From Meconema thalassinum (Eukaryota; Arthropoda; Insecta; Orthoptera; Tettigoniidae): a DNA stretch of 64,000 nt. Below the pieces are notes generated by a model. That model worked only from the letters and a program-made list of their open reading frames with translations, was not told where the DNA came from and did no database searches. Location of the stretch: NCBI GenBank assembly GCA_946902985.2, contig OX336388.2, positions 1,213,316,609-1,213,380,608 on the forward strand, given 5' to 3'. The first letter of the stretch is position 1; each line of letters opens with the position of its first letter. A program made the position numbers and the translations under genes. Shown piece after piece: positions 55,190 to 64,000 of this stretch.

Positions 55190-56912
55190 TAGAGCCCTGC
55201 GCGGATAGACAAAACGTTATCCGTAACCCGAGTCCAACTCCGCCCCGCATCAGCACGACTGTTATCCGCATCCGCCCCGCATCCGCACGACTTTTATCTG
55301 CATCCGCCCCGCATCCAAGCGACTTTTACCCACACGTTTGTTAACCGAATCTACTGGCATTACAATATTTTCAATGTGTTGCTTTCTACTTTATATTTTA
55401 GACATTTGAGCAGCAAGTCGAACCCATAGGCTATGTACTGTACAGTATGTCATGTGCTATGTCTAAAATGAATATTACACAGCCAGAATTGCAACCCTTT
55501 TCAGTTCGGAGTGTTGATTATGCATAATGACATAATTTGAATGAGATTAGCGTAAATCATCATCTTACATTTGTCATGAAAAGCATAACGAAACAAGATG
55601 TTCAGTAAAGAACATATCGCCTACTTCCTCCTAAATGCATGGGTATTGTTATAACTCTTTGTCCTTTTCAAGGAGTATAATTGAATGTTGGTTGTAGTAG
55701 CTTGTTGAAATACAACGTGCTATAGGGATATTAAACATGAATATGAGGTGCCCTTTGCTAGTGCTACCTCTGTAAAAAAAAATGTCATTCCATTCGGTTT
55801 CACCGTGTTTGAATTGATATGGGGAATGGATTTGCACACATACATGGCCGCTATTTGCAAACTATTGGGCTGATGACCTTGTAGTCAGTCATAAGATGCT
55901 TTCCACAAAAGGCATGTTATTGCAAAATCTGGTAGAGATCAAATTATTAGGATGGTCGTAATTTGATTTAAGCTTTTAATATTTGGGTGGCCGTCATTCC
56001 GTTTCCGTCAAGATGGCGGCGATATAAAACATGACACTGAGGTGCCCTTTGCTAGTGCTACCTCTGTACCAAATTTCGTTCAATTCGGTTTCACCGTGTT
56101 TGAATTGATAGGGGGAATCGATTTTCACACAAAGATGGCCGCCATCCGCAAACTATTAGGCTAACGACCTATTAATTTGGTCAAAGGATGCTTCCTCCAG
56201 AAAGGTATGTTGCAAAATTTGGTAGAGATGGGATGATTAGGTTAGTCGTAATTTGATTTAAGCTTTGAACATTTGTGTGGCCGCCATTACGTTTCCGTCA
56301 AGATGACTGCGATATAACACATGACACTGAGGTGCCCTTTGCTAGTACTACCTCTGTACCAAACTTCGTTCCATTCGGTTTCACCGAGTTCGAATTAATA
56401 GGGGGAATCGATTTTCACACAAAGATGGCCGCCATCCGCAAATTATTAAGCTGATGACCTATTAATTTGGTCAAAGAATGCTCCCCCCATAAAGGTATGT
56501 TGTTGCAAAATTTGGTAGAGATCGGATGATTAGGTTAGTCGTAATTTGATTTATGCTTTGAACATTTGTGTGGCCGCCATTACGTTTCCGTCAAGATAGC
56601 GGCGATATAACACATGGCACTGAGGTGTCCTTAGCTAGTGCTACCTTTGTACCAAATTTCGTTCGATTGGCGTTCACCGTGTTCGAATTGATAGGAGGGG
56701 GGGGGGGGCGGGCAGACAGACATTAAGAGTACACACACTCACACACACACAGACTCACACACACACACACACACACACATACATACACACACACACACAG
56801 ACAGACACACTTTTTTTCGTCCTGTGTTGATCTCATAAGTCTACTTTCATTTTTTGCAAAAATCGAAAGTAGGCTAAAAATATATGTCATAAATATCCGG
56901 GCCCTAATAAGG
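55190..56912. mobile_element. hAT-b family copy, right part lost, with nested H3
   Basis: It starts TAGAGCCCTGCGCGGATAGA followed by the atccgcatccgccccgcatc tract. It continues co-linear with 40632-43570 up to tccgggccctaata, apart from the H3 insert at 55592-56880. The next bases belong to a pogo-like element, whose insertion at TA appears to have cost the remainder. Confidence 0.7.
55592..56880 (-). mobile_element. Helentron-like element, family H3, complete
   Basis: The complement 5' end is TTTTTAGCCTACTTTCGATT (56880). The 3' end has a hairpin (TGTTC-tttact-GAACA) and CTTGTT (55592). The interior consists of about three direct units of 291-296 bp (gaggtgccctttgctagtgc at 55747, 56040, 56331, and a variant at 56625). 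A CA tract lies at 56735-56800. It has none of the SINE, duplication or tRNA-like module of the 5614 copy. The hAT-b copy at 40632 gives the empty site. Confidence 0.8.
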
Positions 56913-57146
56913 GAGAGTGGGGGAATTGTGCGCACCTAAGCAAGAATCGGTCTTGTGATGACGAAGTAATAGATATCACAACTGCAGTTACGAATAAGGG
57001 AGCCTTAGTAACTCTATATTCGATGTGCAAAAACAAATTTAATTCAAAAATAATTTGGTGGACTGTAATTCGAAATCTCGCAAATATGCATTTGCGCACG
57101 ATTATCCACCCTGCAGGGTAATTATGCGCATGGAATGCGTGTTGGA

Positions 57147-57533
57147 TAATATAATAATATCGTATGGCCTCGGGTGCCTGGTGCAAGCTTTGCTATTTGA
57201 CACCCAGAGGGTAGCTTGCATGTCGAATTTCGTAGTTCCTTGACTATGAAAGTCACGGAGGTTAGATGTTAGATATCTAATCTCCTTGAACACAATAGCG
57301 CTTTCTAGTAGAGAAATGAGGAACTTTGTGCTGGCGGAAACTCCCGAGATTAATTTTGCCATTATGAACTCGGCCTACTGAATTCAAATGGGTTCTTTGA
57401 CATGCCAACATCGTATGACATGCGTATCGTATTTTTGCCGCCTTTCAAAAATCACTTACCACGGTCAGGGGCGAACCTGCAATCTTGGGGTTAGTAGCCC
57501 GACACGCTAGCCACTCACCCACCGTGGCAGGCT
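57147..57533 (-). mobile_element. tRNA-derived SINE, family S5, 387 bp
   Basis: This is the complement of 19953-20400: head cacggtgggtgagtggctag, body with cgggagtttccgccagcaca, and a short ATT tail at the left. Perfect 11-bp duplications TGCGTGTTGGA (57136-57146 and 57534-57544) flank it. Confidence 0.8.
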
Positions 57534-57784
57534 TGCGTGTTGGAAAGCCATACTAATACTATGTGAATTGGCAGAAACTTGCACAGTGCTTTAACATTAG
57601 AATATTTCAATGCTTTTTCAAAAGCATAACAAAGCAATGAACTAAAATTCTGCAGTTTTGGATATTAGAATAAAATATCTTCGTTTCGTCAGCATTAAAG
57701 GAGGCAGGTTTTTTCAGGTTGTCTCAACGTTAATGCAGGATATCTCTTCAAGAACTCATACAACCAATACTTGCCTGCAAGACT

Positions 57785-58057
57785 TTAAATTTTATGGAAA
57801 TTATGGGGAATCTTATTCTCCTCTGCAAACTTGAACTCGAACCGTCTGACAAGCTTTATGGGCGTTAAGCCATAAAATAATTTTGCCAATGTCAAAAGGT
57901 ATTTCGTTGGTAAAACAGCTTTACGGACTAGACGAGGTGGAGAAAGACAATTTTGCAGCAACTGCTTTGGTAGGATTGACTGGGGAATGTTGAAATTTCT
58001 CTCCACTTCCCCTATTTTCCTCCCATCATCCCTAATTGCACGTCGAGATTTCTGCAC
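57785..58057 (-). pseudogene. Pogo-like transposase N-terminal HTH fragment
   Basis: It reads MQKSRRAIRDDGRKIGEVER, NFNIPQSIL, RKAVLPTKYL and LFYGLTPIKLVRRFEFKFAE, then NKIPHNF. The pattern of a psq-type HTH (A.r.FnIP.stL) followed by a CENP-B-type segment ending in eN.iPH.F is typical of pogo/Tigger transposases. It is broken after about 90 residues. Confidence 0.7.
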
Positions 58058-58063
58058 ATTTTC

Positions 58064-58333
58064 TGCGAGAACGTTACCGCTGAGCCACGCAGCCAGTCCG
58101 GTCGATTATGTCTCCAGATCCATAACATTCTTGAGATACTTCTTATCTTTCTTTCTTCAATGATGGTAGCAGTTTTTTTTTCTAGGTTGTGGCGTTTGGT
58201 AGAGGTAAATAGTTTCTAAGGTCTTCAACCAAGAAATGATTCTATTATACTCTTTGATAATAACAACGAGTTATAACTATACTCATACATTTAGGACAAA
58301 GTAGGCTATATGTTATTTACTGAACATCTTGTT
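58064..58333 (+). mobile_element. Helentron H3 3' end joined to a SINE S1 head fragment
   Basis: From 58064 to about 58110 is the complement of the S1 head (gagaacgttaccgctgagcc). Then ggtcgattatgtctccagat leads into the same inner H3 sequence found at 5620-5860, ending with GTAGGC, hairpin TGTTATTTACTGAACA and CTTGTT. The S1/H3 junction is the same as in the 5614 copy. Confidence 0.7.
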
Positions 58334-58399
58334 TGGTGTGAACACATTCAAAAATGTAAGGATTTGAAAAGATAGAATGCAAAATTTCTAAAAGAAAGA

Positions 58400-59006
58400 T
58401 ACAACCCTACACTTGAAGATTGAATTTGTATCAAGAGACGAGCTGCAGACCTCTGTAGTCTCACAGTCAGTTTCACAAACACTGTATTCAGGAGACGTTT
58501 AAATTATTTTGGGCACATATTTCGGTTGTACAACAATAGAACGTGTCCCCACCATAATATTGCAAGCGACAAATTATTTTTTTCCCGGGAAATGCCACTA
58601 GATATTTTGTTATCCAATTTTCCCATCATCTAGTGTCATTGCCTGGGGAAGAAAAATTGTCCCTTGCAACGTTATGGTGGGGACACATTCATAGACTAAC
58701 AAAAATAATATTGAATATAAAATTAATACACTAAATTCGAGGGTAAATTGGCTGGATAAAGCAAGGTGGGACCTGAATGAGTTGAACATCGGAGAGAACA
58801 TGATGAAAAACCTAGAAAAACCTCTGTAAATAAACACACATTTAGGGTGAAACCTATCAGCAGGACTGGTACAAGATGGGCAGAAGAACGCAAGACACAA
58901 CACATTGAGTTCATGAAGAGATTTTGGGAGAAGAGTAAGGCAAAAGTGATCAAGCCAACTAACAAGTTCAAACGCGCTCTATGAATGGGCACAACGAAGA
59001 AAGAAT

Positions 59007-59033
<27 letters not shown>
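58400..59033 (+). mobile_element. LINE 3' end with (GAAA)n tail, split by a MITE
   Basis: Before the MITE: RRRLNYFGHIFRLYNNR. After it: the same C-terminus as 905-1273 (ttgggagaagagtaaggcaa, ctaacaagttcaaacgcgct, stop) and a (GAAA)n tract at 59003-59034. It is broken by several stops. Confidence 0.65.
58542..58686. mobile_element. MITE with 30-bp inverted ends, about 145 bp
   Basis: Left GTGTCCCCACCATAATATTG then CAAGCGACAA; right in complement GTGTCCCCACCATAACGTTG then CAAGGGACAA. The inserted LINE reads continuously across it, judging from the copy at 885-960 (acaacaatacactaac). ATAGA lies just outside on both sides and may be the duplication. Superfamily unknown. Confidence 0.7.
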
Positions 59034-59037
<4 letters not shown>

Positions 59038-59690
59038 GCGGTAATGGCATGTTATGTTGATAGTTTTATTGTTAGCACGGTCTGTGACGCATATCAATAC
59101 AAATTGAGATAGCCTAACATTGACGCTGTACTTGAATACGACCAACAAATGGATTTCCAAACACAAAATGCAGCTTTAAACTACATGATTTAAATCCCGC
59201 ACAGCAATGAAGAGATTTGTTATTTTCTGGTCATAAAACTGCACGGGACTCTCCCTGGGGGGTTAGACACCCCCCATGTCTTGTTAATCAATCATCATTA
59301 GTCTACCGCTGGTACCACAGCTCGATAATATGGACCACGTATACACAGGCACATCAGGTTTAATCTTGATGACTAATTTTTAACCCCCCAACGTACTGAA
59401 TAATATAGACCTAATCCTAAAGGAGATCATGATGGGGGTGGATGGATGAAGACTGCGTGAGGGAAGGTAGCAAGCGGGGTGAGTCACATATACCATAAAC
59501 AAAACTAAATAACTGATGGTTAACTACCAGTTTAGCTGAGTGCATTAAGTCACATTCCAAAACCGCAATCGGTAAGGGGGAGTGGGAGCAAATCCAGAGA
59601 GTTGGAGGTCCGAATCCCAGTGCCAACTACAACCATTATGGTAGTTCATTCCCCCATATTCCTTTTAGAAAAAATCTAGAATGACACCTA
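59034..59690. other. Unassigned DNA
   Basis: No match to other elements in the window and no supportable frame. Confidence 0.4.
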
Positions 59691-59699
59691 ATTTCAAGT

Positions 59700-59790
59700 T
59701 CTGGAGTATCTCTGCTATTCCTAGACCCTAAAAATTGCACGTACACACATTACTACAGCCATCACAATTACGCAGGTTATCGGGCAAATA
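59700..59790 (+). mobile_element. SINE S2 fragment
   Basis: The stretch aattgcacgtacacacatta, cagccatcacaattacgcag and gttatc matches the S2 middle-to-3' region (compare 46672-46715). Confidence 0.5.
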
Positions 59791-59854
59791 CAATACACAA
59801 AGAACTGTGTCAGAAGTTCCTAGATTAAGCAACAATAACAGCATAAATATCTCT

Positions 59855-60005
59855 CCGTCCAAGATCGCGGGTTCAAACCCAAACGAAATCGTCGGATTCC
59901 TTAAGAGCGTTAAAAATCCCCCAGTATGCCTTCCTTCGGAGGAGAAGTAAAGCTGGCGGACCCATGTCATAGATTTGTGGCACGTAAAACAACATCCCAC
60001 TAACT
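59855..60005 (+). mobile_element. SINE S7, 5' truncated
   Basis: B box GGGTTCAAACCC is followed by gaaatcgtcggattccttaa, gccttccttcggaggagaag and catgtcatagatttgtggca, co-linear with S7. Confidence 0.65.
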
Positions 60006-60059
60006 ACAATAAAATTGTGTGAAGTTAAATTTGTAGGATAGATTTGATTAATATTCTAT

Positions 60060-60330
60060 TAAGTTCCAACGTTCGCTGCCAGGTGCCAGTTGCGGTGGCA
60101 TTTGGTAGCCAAGTTCGCGGCTAGGTGTCGTTGACGGTAGCATTTGGTAGCAAAAGTAGGAACTACTTGAAATTGATCGTCTGCAATCCTTACCTGAATT
60201 ACAGATAACACACACTAACACAGCCAACACAATTAACACCGGTTATCAGACAGATTTTACACACAGCCAAAGTACACGGGGCTACATAACCACGTTGTCT
60301 CAGCCCCTAAACTGAGGAACCAACCAACTA
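60060..60330. repeat. R4-like repeat and SINE S2 3' end
   Basis: The stretch agttgcggtggcatttggta to ggtgtcgttgacggtagcat corresponds to R4. It then runs into the S2 3' part in plus orientation (ccttacctgaattacagata to ctgaggaaccaacc), just as at 5246-5510. No Helentron follows here. Confidence 0.65.
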
Positions 60331-60784
60331 AATATCTCTCGACATATTACATGATTGTTTATGACTACTTGTTAGGCACGAGGAAGTGACCATGGATGAA
60401 AATCCCCATTAAAGCATTATTGTTGCAATTAATGAATAAATTATTGAATCAATGAATTGGAAATGAGACGAAACCGCTTCCTCTCAGTATTTGACACGTG
60501 TTTAATAGTTTTGAAGTAATCATGATACTTACTGTAACATTCAATATTTTCAAGTTTAAGTTATCAATGTGCAAAAGATTTATATGCTTTCGGAACTTGG
60601 AAATGACGTAATTGATACGTAGCAGTCACTAAATAGCGACTAAAATGAAGACTCCGGAGAGTCTGGGTACAGATCTTTCGAGTTGAAGCTTGTGAGTAAT
60701 CTGCGCGTCTTGATGAGGAAGAAGCGTCACAACACCCAGCAGCTAGAGAAGTTAACAATACGAAGTTAATACTTAAAATCTAAC
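60331..60784. other. Unassigned DNA
   Basis: No family match. A 64-codon frame on the minus strand is not recognisable. Confidence 0.35.
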
Positions 60785-60850
60785 GACCTAGCCGATAATC
60801 GAACCTGGATCACTTAGGACCAAAGTCTAGCGTGCTATCCATTCCACAAC
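60785..60850 (-). other. tRNA-like head of a SINE
   Basis: The complement gives gttgtggaatggatagcacg and B box GGTTCGATTAT at SINE-head spacing. The body following it does not match the named families. Confidence 0.45.
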
Positions 60851-61094
60851 TAACTCAATTATCCTAAAAGAGGTCTGAACTACATCAGCTGCCGTAGAAA
60901 TCAAATTCCCTTGAATGTTCAGGCATTAGCAGGAGAACAGACACACAGCAGAATATTGATCTCCTGTAATCTCACTTTTCATACCACAAAAGTAGGGCAA
61001 TATCCCTTACATAGTATGCTTCTAGAACCAATAACCTTATAACCTGCCACTCTGTTTACAGACTATACGCTTATATGGAATACAGCCATCGTGG

Positions 61095-61345
61095 CCTATA
61101 AAAACGCTAAGGTGTATGTTTCACAAAACTCAAGCTCTTCAAGCAGAGGGAGTTAGAACGTGCGGTTTGTGCCATAATCTTCTAAATCGCCTCTATAGTA
61201 CAGGAAAAATCTTGAATTTCTAGAAAAAGTCAACGGATATATTTATTTGTTAAAACAAATAAACAAGACGATAGACCCTGCCAGAACAGTGTCGTGTCGA
61301 GTCCGCATAACAGTAAAGCCGGACGGGTGGTCTATACAAGTGGGG
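61095..61345. repeat. Repeat R9, copy 2
   Basis: The stretch gtatgtttcacaaaactcaa, gagggagttagaacgtgcgg, aaataaacaagacgatagac and gagtccgcataacagtaaag is in the same order and orientation as 49008-49265. Confidence 0.65.
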
Positions 61346-62099
61346 CGTTAACAAGAAACCGATCTTGACAAATGAGCATTAAGGCTAAATGTCCCGACAC
61401 TTTGGTAAGAATATATTTCAACAGATGGCAGCACAAGCGAAGCTGAATTTATTTATTTATTTTTGTTTCGAAGGGGAGCTCCGATCTGCGATCTGAAAAC
61501 TGCTATGCACTCTGTCCAGTAGCAGAATTGATATTAATTCATTGCTTACTTTTAATTTAAAAAACAGAAAAGTTGCTGTTTGTTTTTCAAATATCTGATT
61601 ACAATTCGAAAGAAAACGGGTAATACAAAAGTTGAGTTTTACTCACTGATTCCAAAGCCGCATCGAAAACCTAAATCGGTTGAATAGAACCGTAGGGATC
61701 ACTTTGGGAAGTTTGTGAATAAAAGTGTTACTGTATTTGCAACAAGGCGCGGCAGTAGAACAAGGTCATGGGGAGCGGGTTGGTTGAGGGTTGGGGGAGG
61801 GGAGTGGAGCTAGAGTGATTTGAGAGAGCGGCAACCTTGCCAGACGGTATGGAATTTCCGAGCATCTTGTCCAATATTGCGATTGACTGTGCTGGTTAGT
61901 TCTGGATTACTGTCAAGGTCTGGATATTTCTGAGTGATCCTTTGATATTTTGCCAGTTCCTAGTTACGACTTCTTGTTTTTAGTTCTTCGATCTCATTAA
62001 TTACTTTTTATTTAATTTATTTTACCTGCAACTGTATTAATTGTAATGCCCGTTAGGTGTTCTATTTTCTGGTAGTTTCTTTTTCTTTTAATCAATTTT
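61346..62099. other. Unassigned DNA
   Basis: No match or frame I can support. A GC-rich patch with gtgggg/gggagggg lies near 61780-61810. Confidence 0.4.
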
Positions 62100-62572
62100 A
62101 CCCTCCAGGTTGGTGGTTCCCACGGACTCAGCGATGGAACTCACCACTACCGCCTTTCCAGGCAGTGTCCTAGCGCTGGGAACCCTTGGTCGGATTGGAT
62201 ACAACTGGGGAGATGTGATCAGCACTTCACCCGGGCGTCTCAACTGCAAAGAGAACAGGGGCCTCATGAGGGATGGGATGGAAAAGGAAGATTGGGATGG
62301 ATATGCAAGGAAGAGGGAAGGAGGCGGCCGTGGTTTTACAGTAGGTACCATCCCGGCATTTGCCCGAAGACGAAGTGGGAAACCACGGAAAACCACTTCG
62401 AGGATGGCTGAGGTGGAAATCAACCCCTCTACTCATTTGGACTATCCAAGGCTGAGTATACCCCTTTCCAGTCCTCATACCACTTTTCAAATTTCGTGGC
62501 AGAGCCGGGAATCGAACCCAGGACCTCCGGGGCGCCAGAGAACCATGCTGACCGCTACGCTACGGAGGTTGA
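62100..62572 (-). mobile_element. SINE S2, long form, tRNA head at right
   Basis: The complement head ccgtagcgtagcggtcagca and B box GGGTTCGATTCCC, then ggctctgccacgaaattt, lead into the S2 body (ggtttcccacttcgtcttcg). The left 200 bp (cttcacccgggcgtctcaac, cagggg cctcatgagggatggg) extends beyond other S2 copies here. The 160-codon frame at 62110-62592 is read-through of this element. Confidence 0.65.
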
Positions 62573-62839
62573 ATAGATACATGTACATATAAGTAGGCTA
62601 CGACTGGTGGAGAGCTTTACGGCCATCACTTTGAGTTATTTTTTGTCCATCTTTTTTCTAAAATATTAAGAACGTGCTAACTACAAACCAGTCATATCGT
62701 TCTATACAGTATTCAATTTCGCATCGAGTGAAACCATTCGCTGATCTGTGCGGTAAGAATTATGCCCTACAAAGCATTATTAAAGTCGGAACAGTATGTT
62801 TTTTCTTCGGGAGTTTATCCTCAAAAAACTCTAAAACAG

Positions 62840-62995
62840 TTACCTAGAAGGGAATCAAACGCTGTCAGAATCTATCCTGAGTGTGTTTTCACCGGTTTTT
62901 CCACAATCCCTCCAGGTAAATGCCGAGATAGTACCGTACGTGAAGTTTCAGGGCACCTGTCCCATCCCTGACTCTAATACAGTTACACACATAAT
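62840..62995 (+). mobile_element. SINE S2 variant, middle fragment
   Basis: The stretch ccctccaggtaaatgccgag then cctgactctaatacagttac matches the complement of the S2 variant middle. Confidence 0.45.
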
Positions 62996-63009
62996 CAACT
63001 ACACGGGAC

Positions 63010-63041
63010 TGATGATGATAATAATAATAATAATAATAATG
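63010..63041. repeat. (ATA)n microsatellite
   Basis: An interrupted run of ATA units following gatgatgata; likely the tail of a neighbouring retroelement. Confidence 0.75.
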
Positions 63042-63194
63042 AATATACACGCGGCTACTTATTCATAAAAGATATAAACAACACATCACAAAGCAAAATG
63101 GTCGCCATCTCTACCCCTACCGATCAGCTGATTAATCGTTAAGAGTCGCTGCATCATGGTCTGTACATTACGATAGCAGTGGTGGTAGTCAACG

Positions 63195-63317
63195 CTTCCT
63201 AGAAAACCACTCGCCTTTATTTCCATGCGAAACGTTTTTGTGACGTCATTCGCCGTCACATTGCGGCCGCTAGAAAGCGGTACCGCTACTGGAGATACCG
63301 CAGCTTAAGCAGGCTGA
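63195..63317. promoter_or_regulatory. CG-rich patch with a CRE-type motif
   Basis: TGACGTCA (63240-63247) and its partial inverse (gccgtcac) lie in a 120-bp stretch with gcggccgc and several CG dinucleotides, unlike the AT-rich neighbourhood. It could be a short promoter. No transcript evidence exists in the sequence beyond the open frame that follows. Confidence 0.25.
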
Positions 63318-63659
63318 CAGCGTGACACTAGTAAATTAATAGTTCCCACTGTACCCTTTTACCTACCAATACCTGTTGAATCCCTGGATAGCAGCTGGAT
63401 CGTAGAACCTGAAAATGCCCCGGCTCTAAAGACCCCCCAAGTTCTACCAACAGACACAGGGATAATAGGGCCACTCGAATACCTAACAGGATGTATTAAG
63501 ACTGACCAAGGCTCAGAAAAAGAAAAGACTAGCTCAAAACACGAGAATTCTTCAAGAGGAAGAAAGAATCTCAAAGGTGTGGTAAACACTAAAATACCTA
63601 GCGATGGCCCCCTTAATACACCCTTCCATCACCTCTATAAAGCATCACGCAATAATTAA
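63318..63659 (+). CDS. Open frame without start codon, possible terminal exon
   Basis: One hundred and thirteen codons are open from just after ...gacAG to TAA, with AATAAA-type signals 8-35 bases downstream (gtaataaagtag, gaataaacaag). The product is hydrophilic (SSWIVEPENAPALKTPQV; later KEKTSSKHENSSRGRKN) and has no domain I recognise. There is no Met in frame before residue 100, so it would need an upstream exon. The polypyrimidine tract before the AG is weak. It could equally be a retroelement ORF1 fragment or chance. Confidence 0.25.
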   Translation, partial: QRDTSKLIVPTVPFYLPIPVESLDSSWIVEPENAPALKTPQVLPTDTGIIGPLEYLTGCIKTDQGSEKEKTSSKHENSSRGRKNLKGVVNTKIPSDGPLNTPFHHLYKASRNN

Positions 63660-64000
63660 AACCAAGTAATAAAGTAGTTTATTGTAAGAATAAACAAGAC
63701 AGAGAAATATCAATTTCGTCGATACCACGACCAATCAAGAAAAAAAAACAATCTCATTGATAATATTGGATTATCTTTCAAAAAAAAAAATTACCCATTG
63801 TCACAACTAACTTTTAGCTGAATAAAATATACGGCATATTAATAATAACAATGATGATCAATCCCATAGGGTAAGCATTTACAAAAAGAGAAATATTATA
63901 AGACTTGAATACATTAAATTAATTTCGGTTCCTTAACGGAAATAACATCCTATACAAAAATATCCTGGTTATAATTACTAATCCTACACGACATCTTCAG
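63660..64000. other. AT-rich unassigned DNA to the window edge
   Basis: Two A-runs (63740-63747 and 63780-63790) and no recognisable feature. Confidence 0.4.

Larger units (their letters stand above)
56913..58063 (-). mobile_element. Pogo/Tigger-like element, decayed, with nested SINE
   Basis: The left end gggagagtgggggaattgtg lies after TA of hAT-b. On the minus strand it encodes a CENP-B-type HTH N-terminus (57785-58057) and, further on, FNADETKIF (about 57690), which matches the first catalytic Asp block FNvDETgi of pogo-like transposases. SINE S5 splits the remainder. The 5' end is lost where S1/H3 sequence begins at 58064. Confidence 0.6.

Noticed and set aside
62110..62592. Longest plus-strand open frame outside the LINE and Sola elements (160 codons)
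   Set aside because: It runs through the S2 SINE body and its tRNA-like head. Similar frames appear over other S2 copies (48427-48816, 35154-35348), so it is read-through of non-coding repeat.

Overview
This window is intergenic DNA from a large, repeat-rich animal genome, most likely an insect. The evidence is tRNA-headed SINEs, RTE/BovB-like LINE 3' ends, hAT, Tc1/mariner, pogo and Sola-like DNA transposons, and very abundant Helentron-type elements resembling insect DINE-1/HINE. The density of SINE families points to a large polyneopteran genome such as an orthopteran, but that is a guess. No host gene can be named. One possible first coding exon (20989-21121) and one open frame without a start (63318-63659) are the only host-like coding signals.

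Region by region. 1-5.6 kb: edge of a Helentron (family H3), SINE and LINE 3' ends, a small hAT-like element with a CGGBP1-like zinc-finger N-terminus, and a tandemly duplicated repeat (R5) whose second copy was entered by a Helentron (H1). 5.6-10.5 kb: two Helentrons of different families (H3 and H2) with the same flanking repeats on both sides (R4 left, R10 right), separated by a foldback built around head-to-head SINEs. 10.5-22.5 kb: sparse; SINEs, a decayed LINE and unassigned DNA. 22.6-24.2 kb: a frameshifted LINE reverse transcriptase. 24.3-28.6 kb: a palindromic repeat carrying a 3518-bp Sola-like transposon with matching termini, a 4-bp ATAT target duplication and a transposase frame interrupted by one TAA. 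28.6-39.2 kb: four more Helentrons, a mariner-type MITE and a larger inverted-repeat element. 39.5-46.1 kb: a four-level nest (LINE > hAT-a > hAT-b > Helentron), with a canonical Helitron carrying a 164-bp tandem array also inside hAT-a. 46.4-53.5 kb: SINEs, several with clear target duplications, one with a 5' inversion, one entered by a hAT MITE. 53.6-58.3 kb: a Tc1-like deletion derivative, then a chain of truncated elements (H1, hAT-b, H3, pogo, S5 SINE). 58.4-64 kb: a LINE 3' end split by a MITE, more SINEs and AT-rich DNA.

The elements are related by nesting, not by a shared pathway. Several insertions have an empty-site counterpart inside the same window, so exact boundaries and relative order can be read directly. 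Family labels S1-S7, H1-H3 and R4-R10 are local names defined in the entries.
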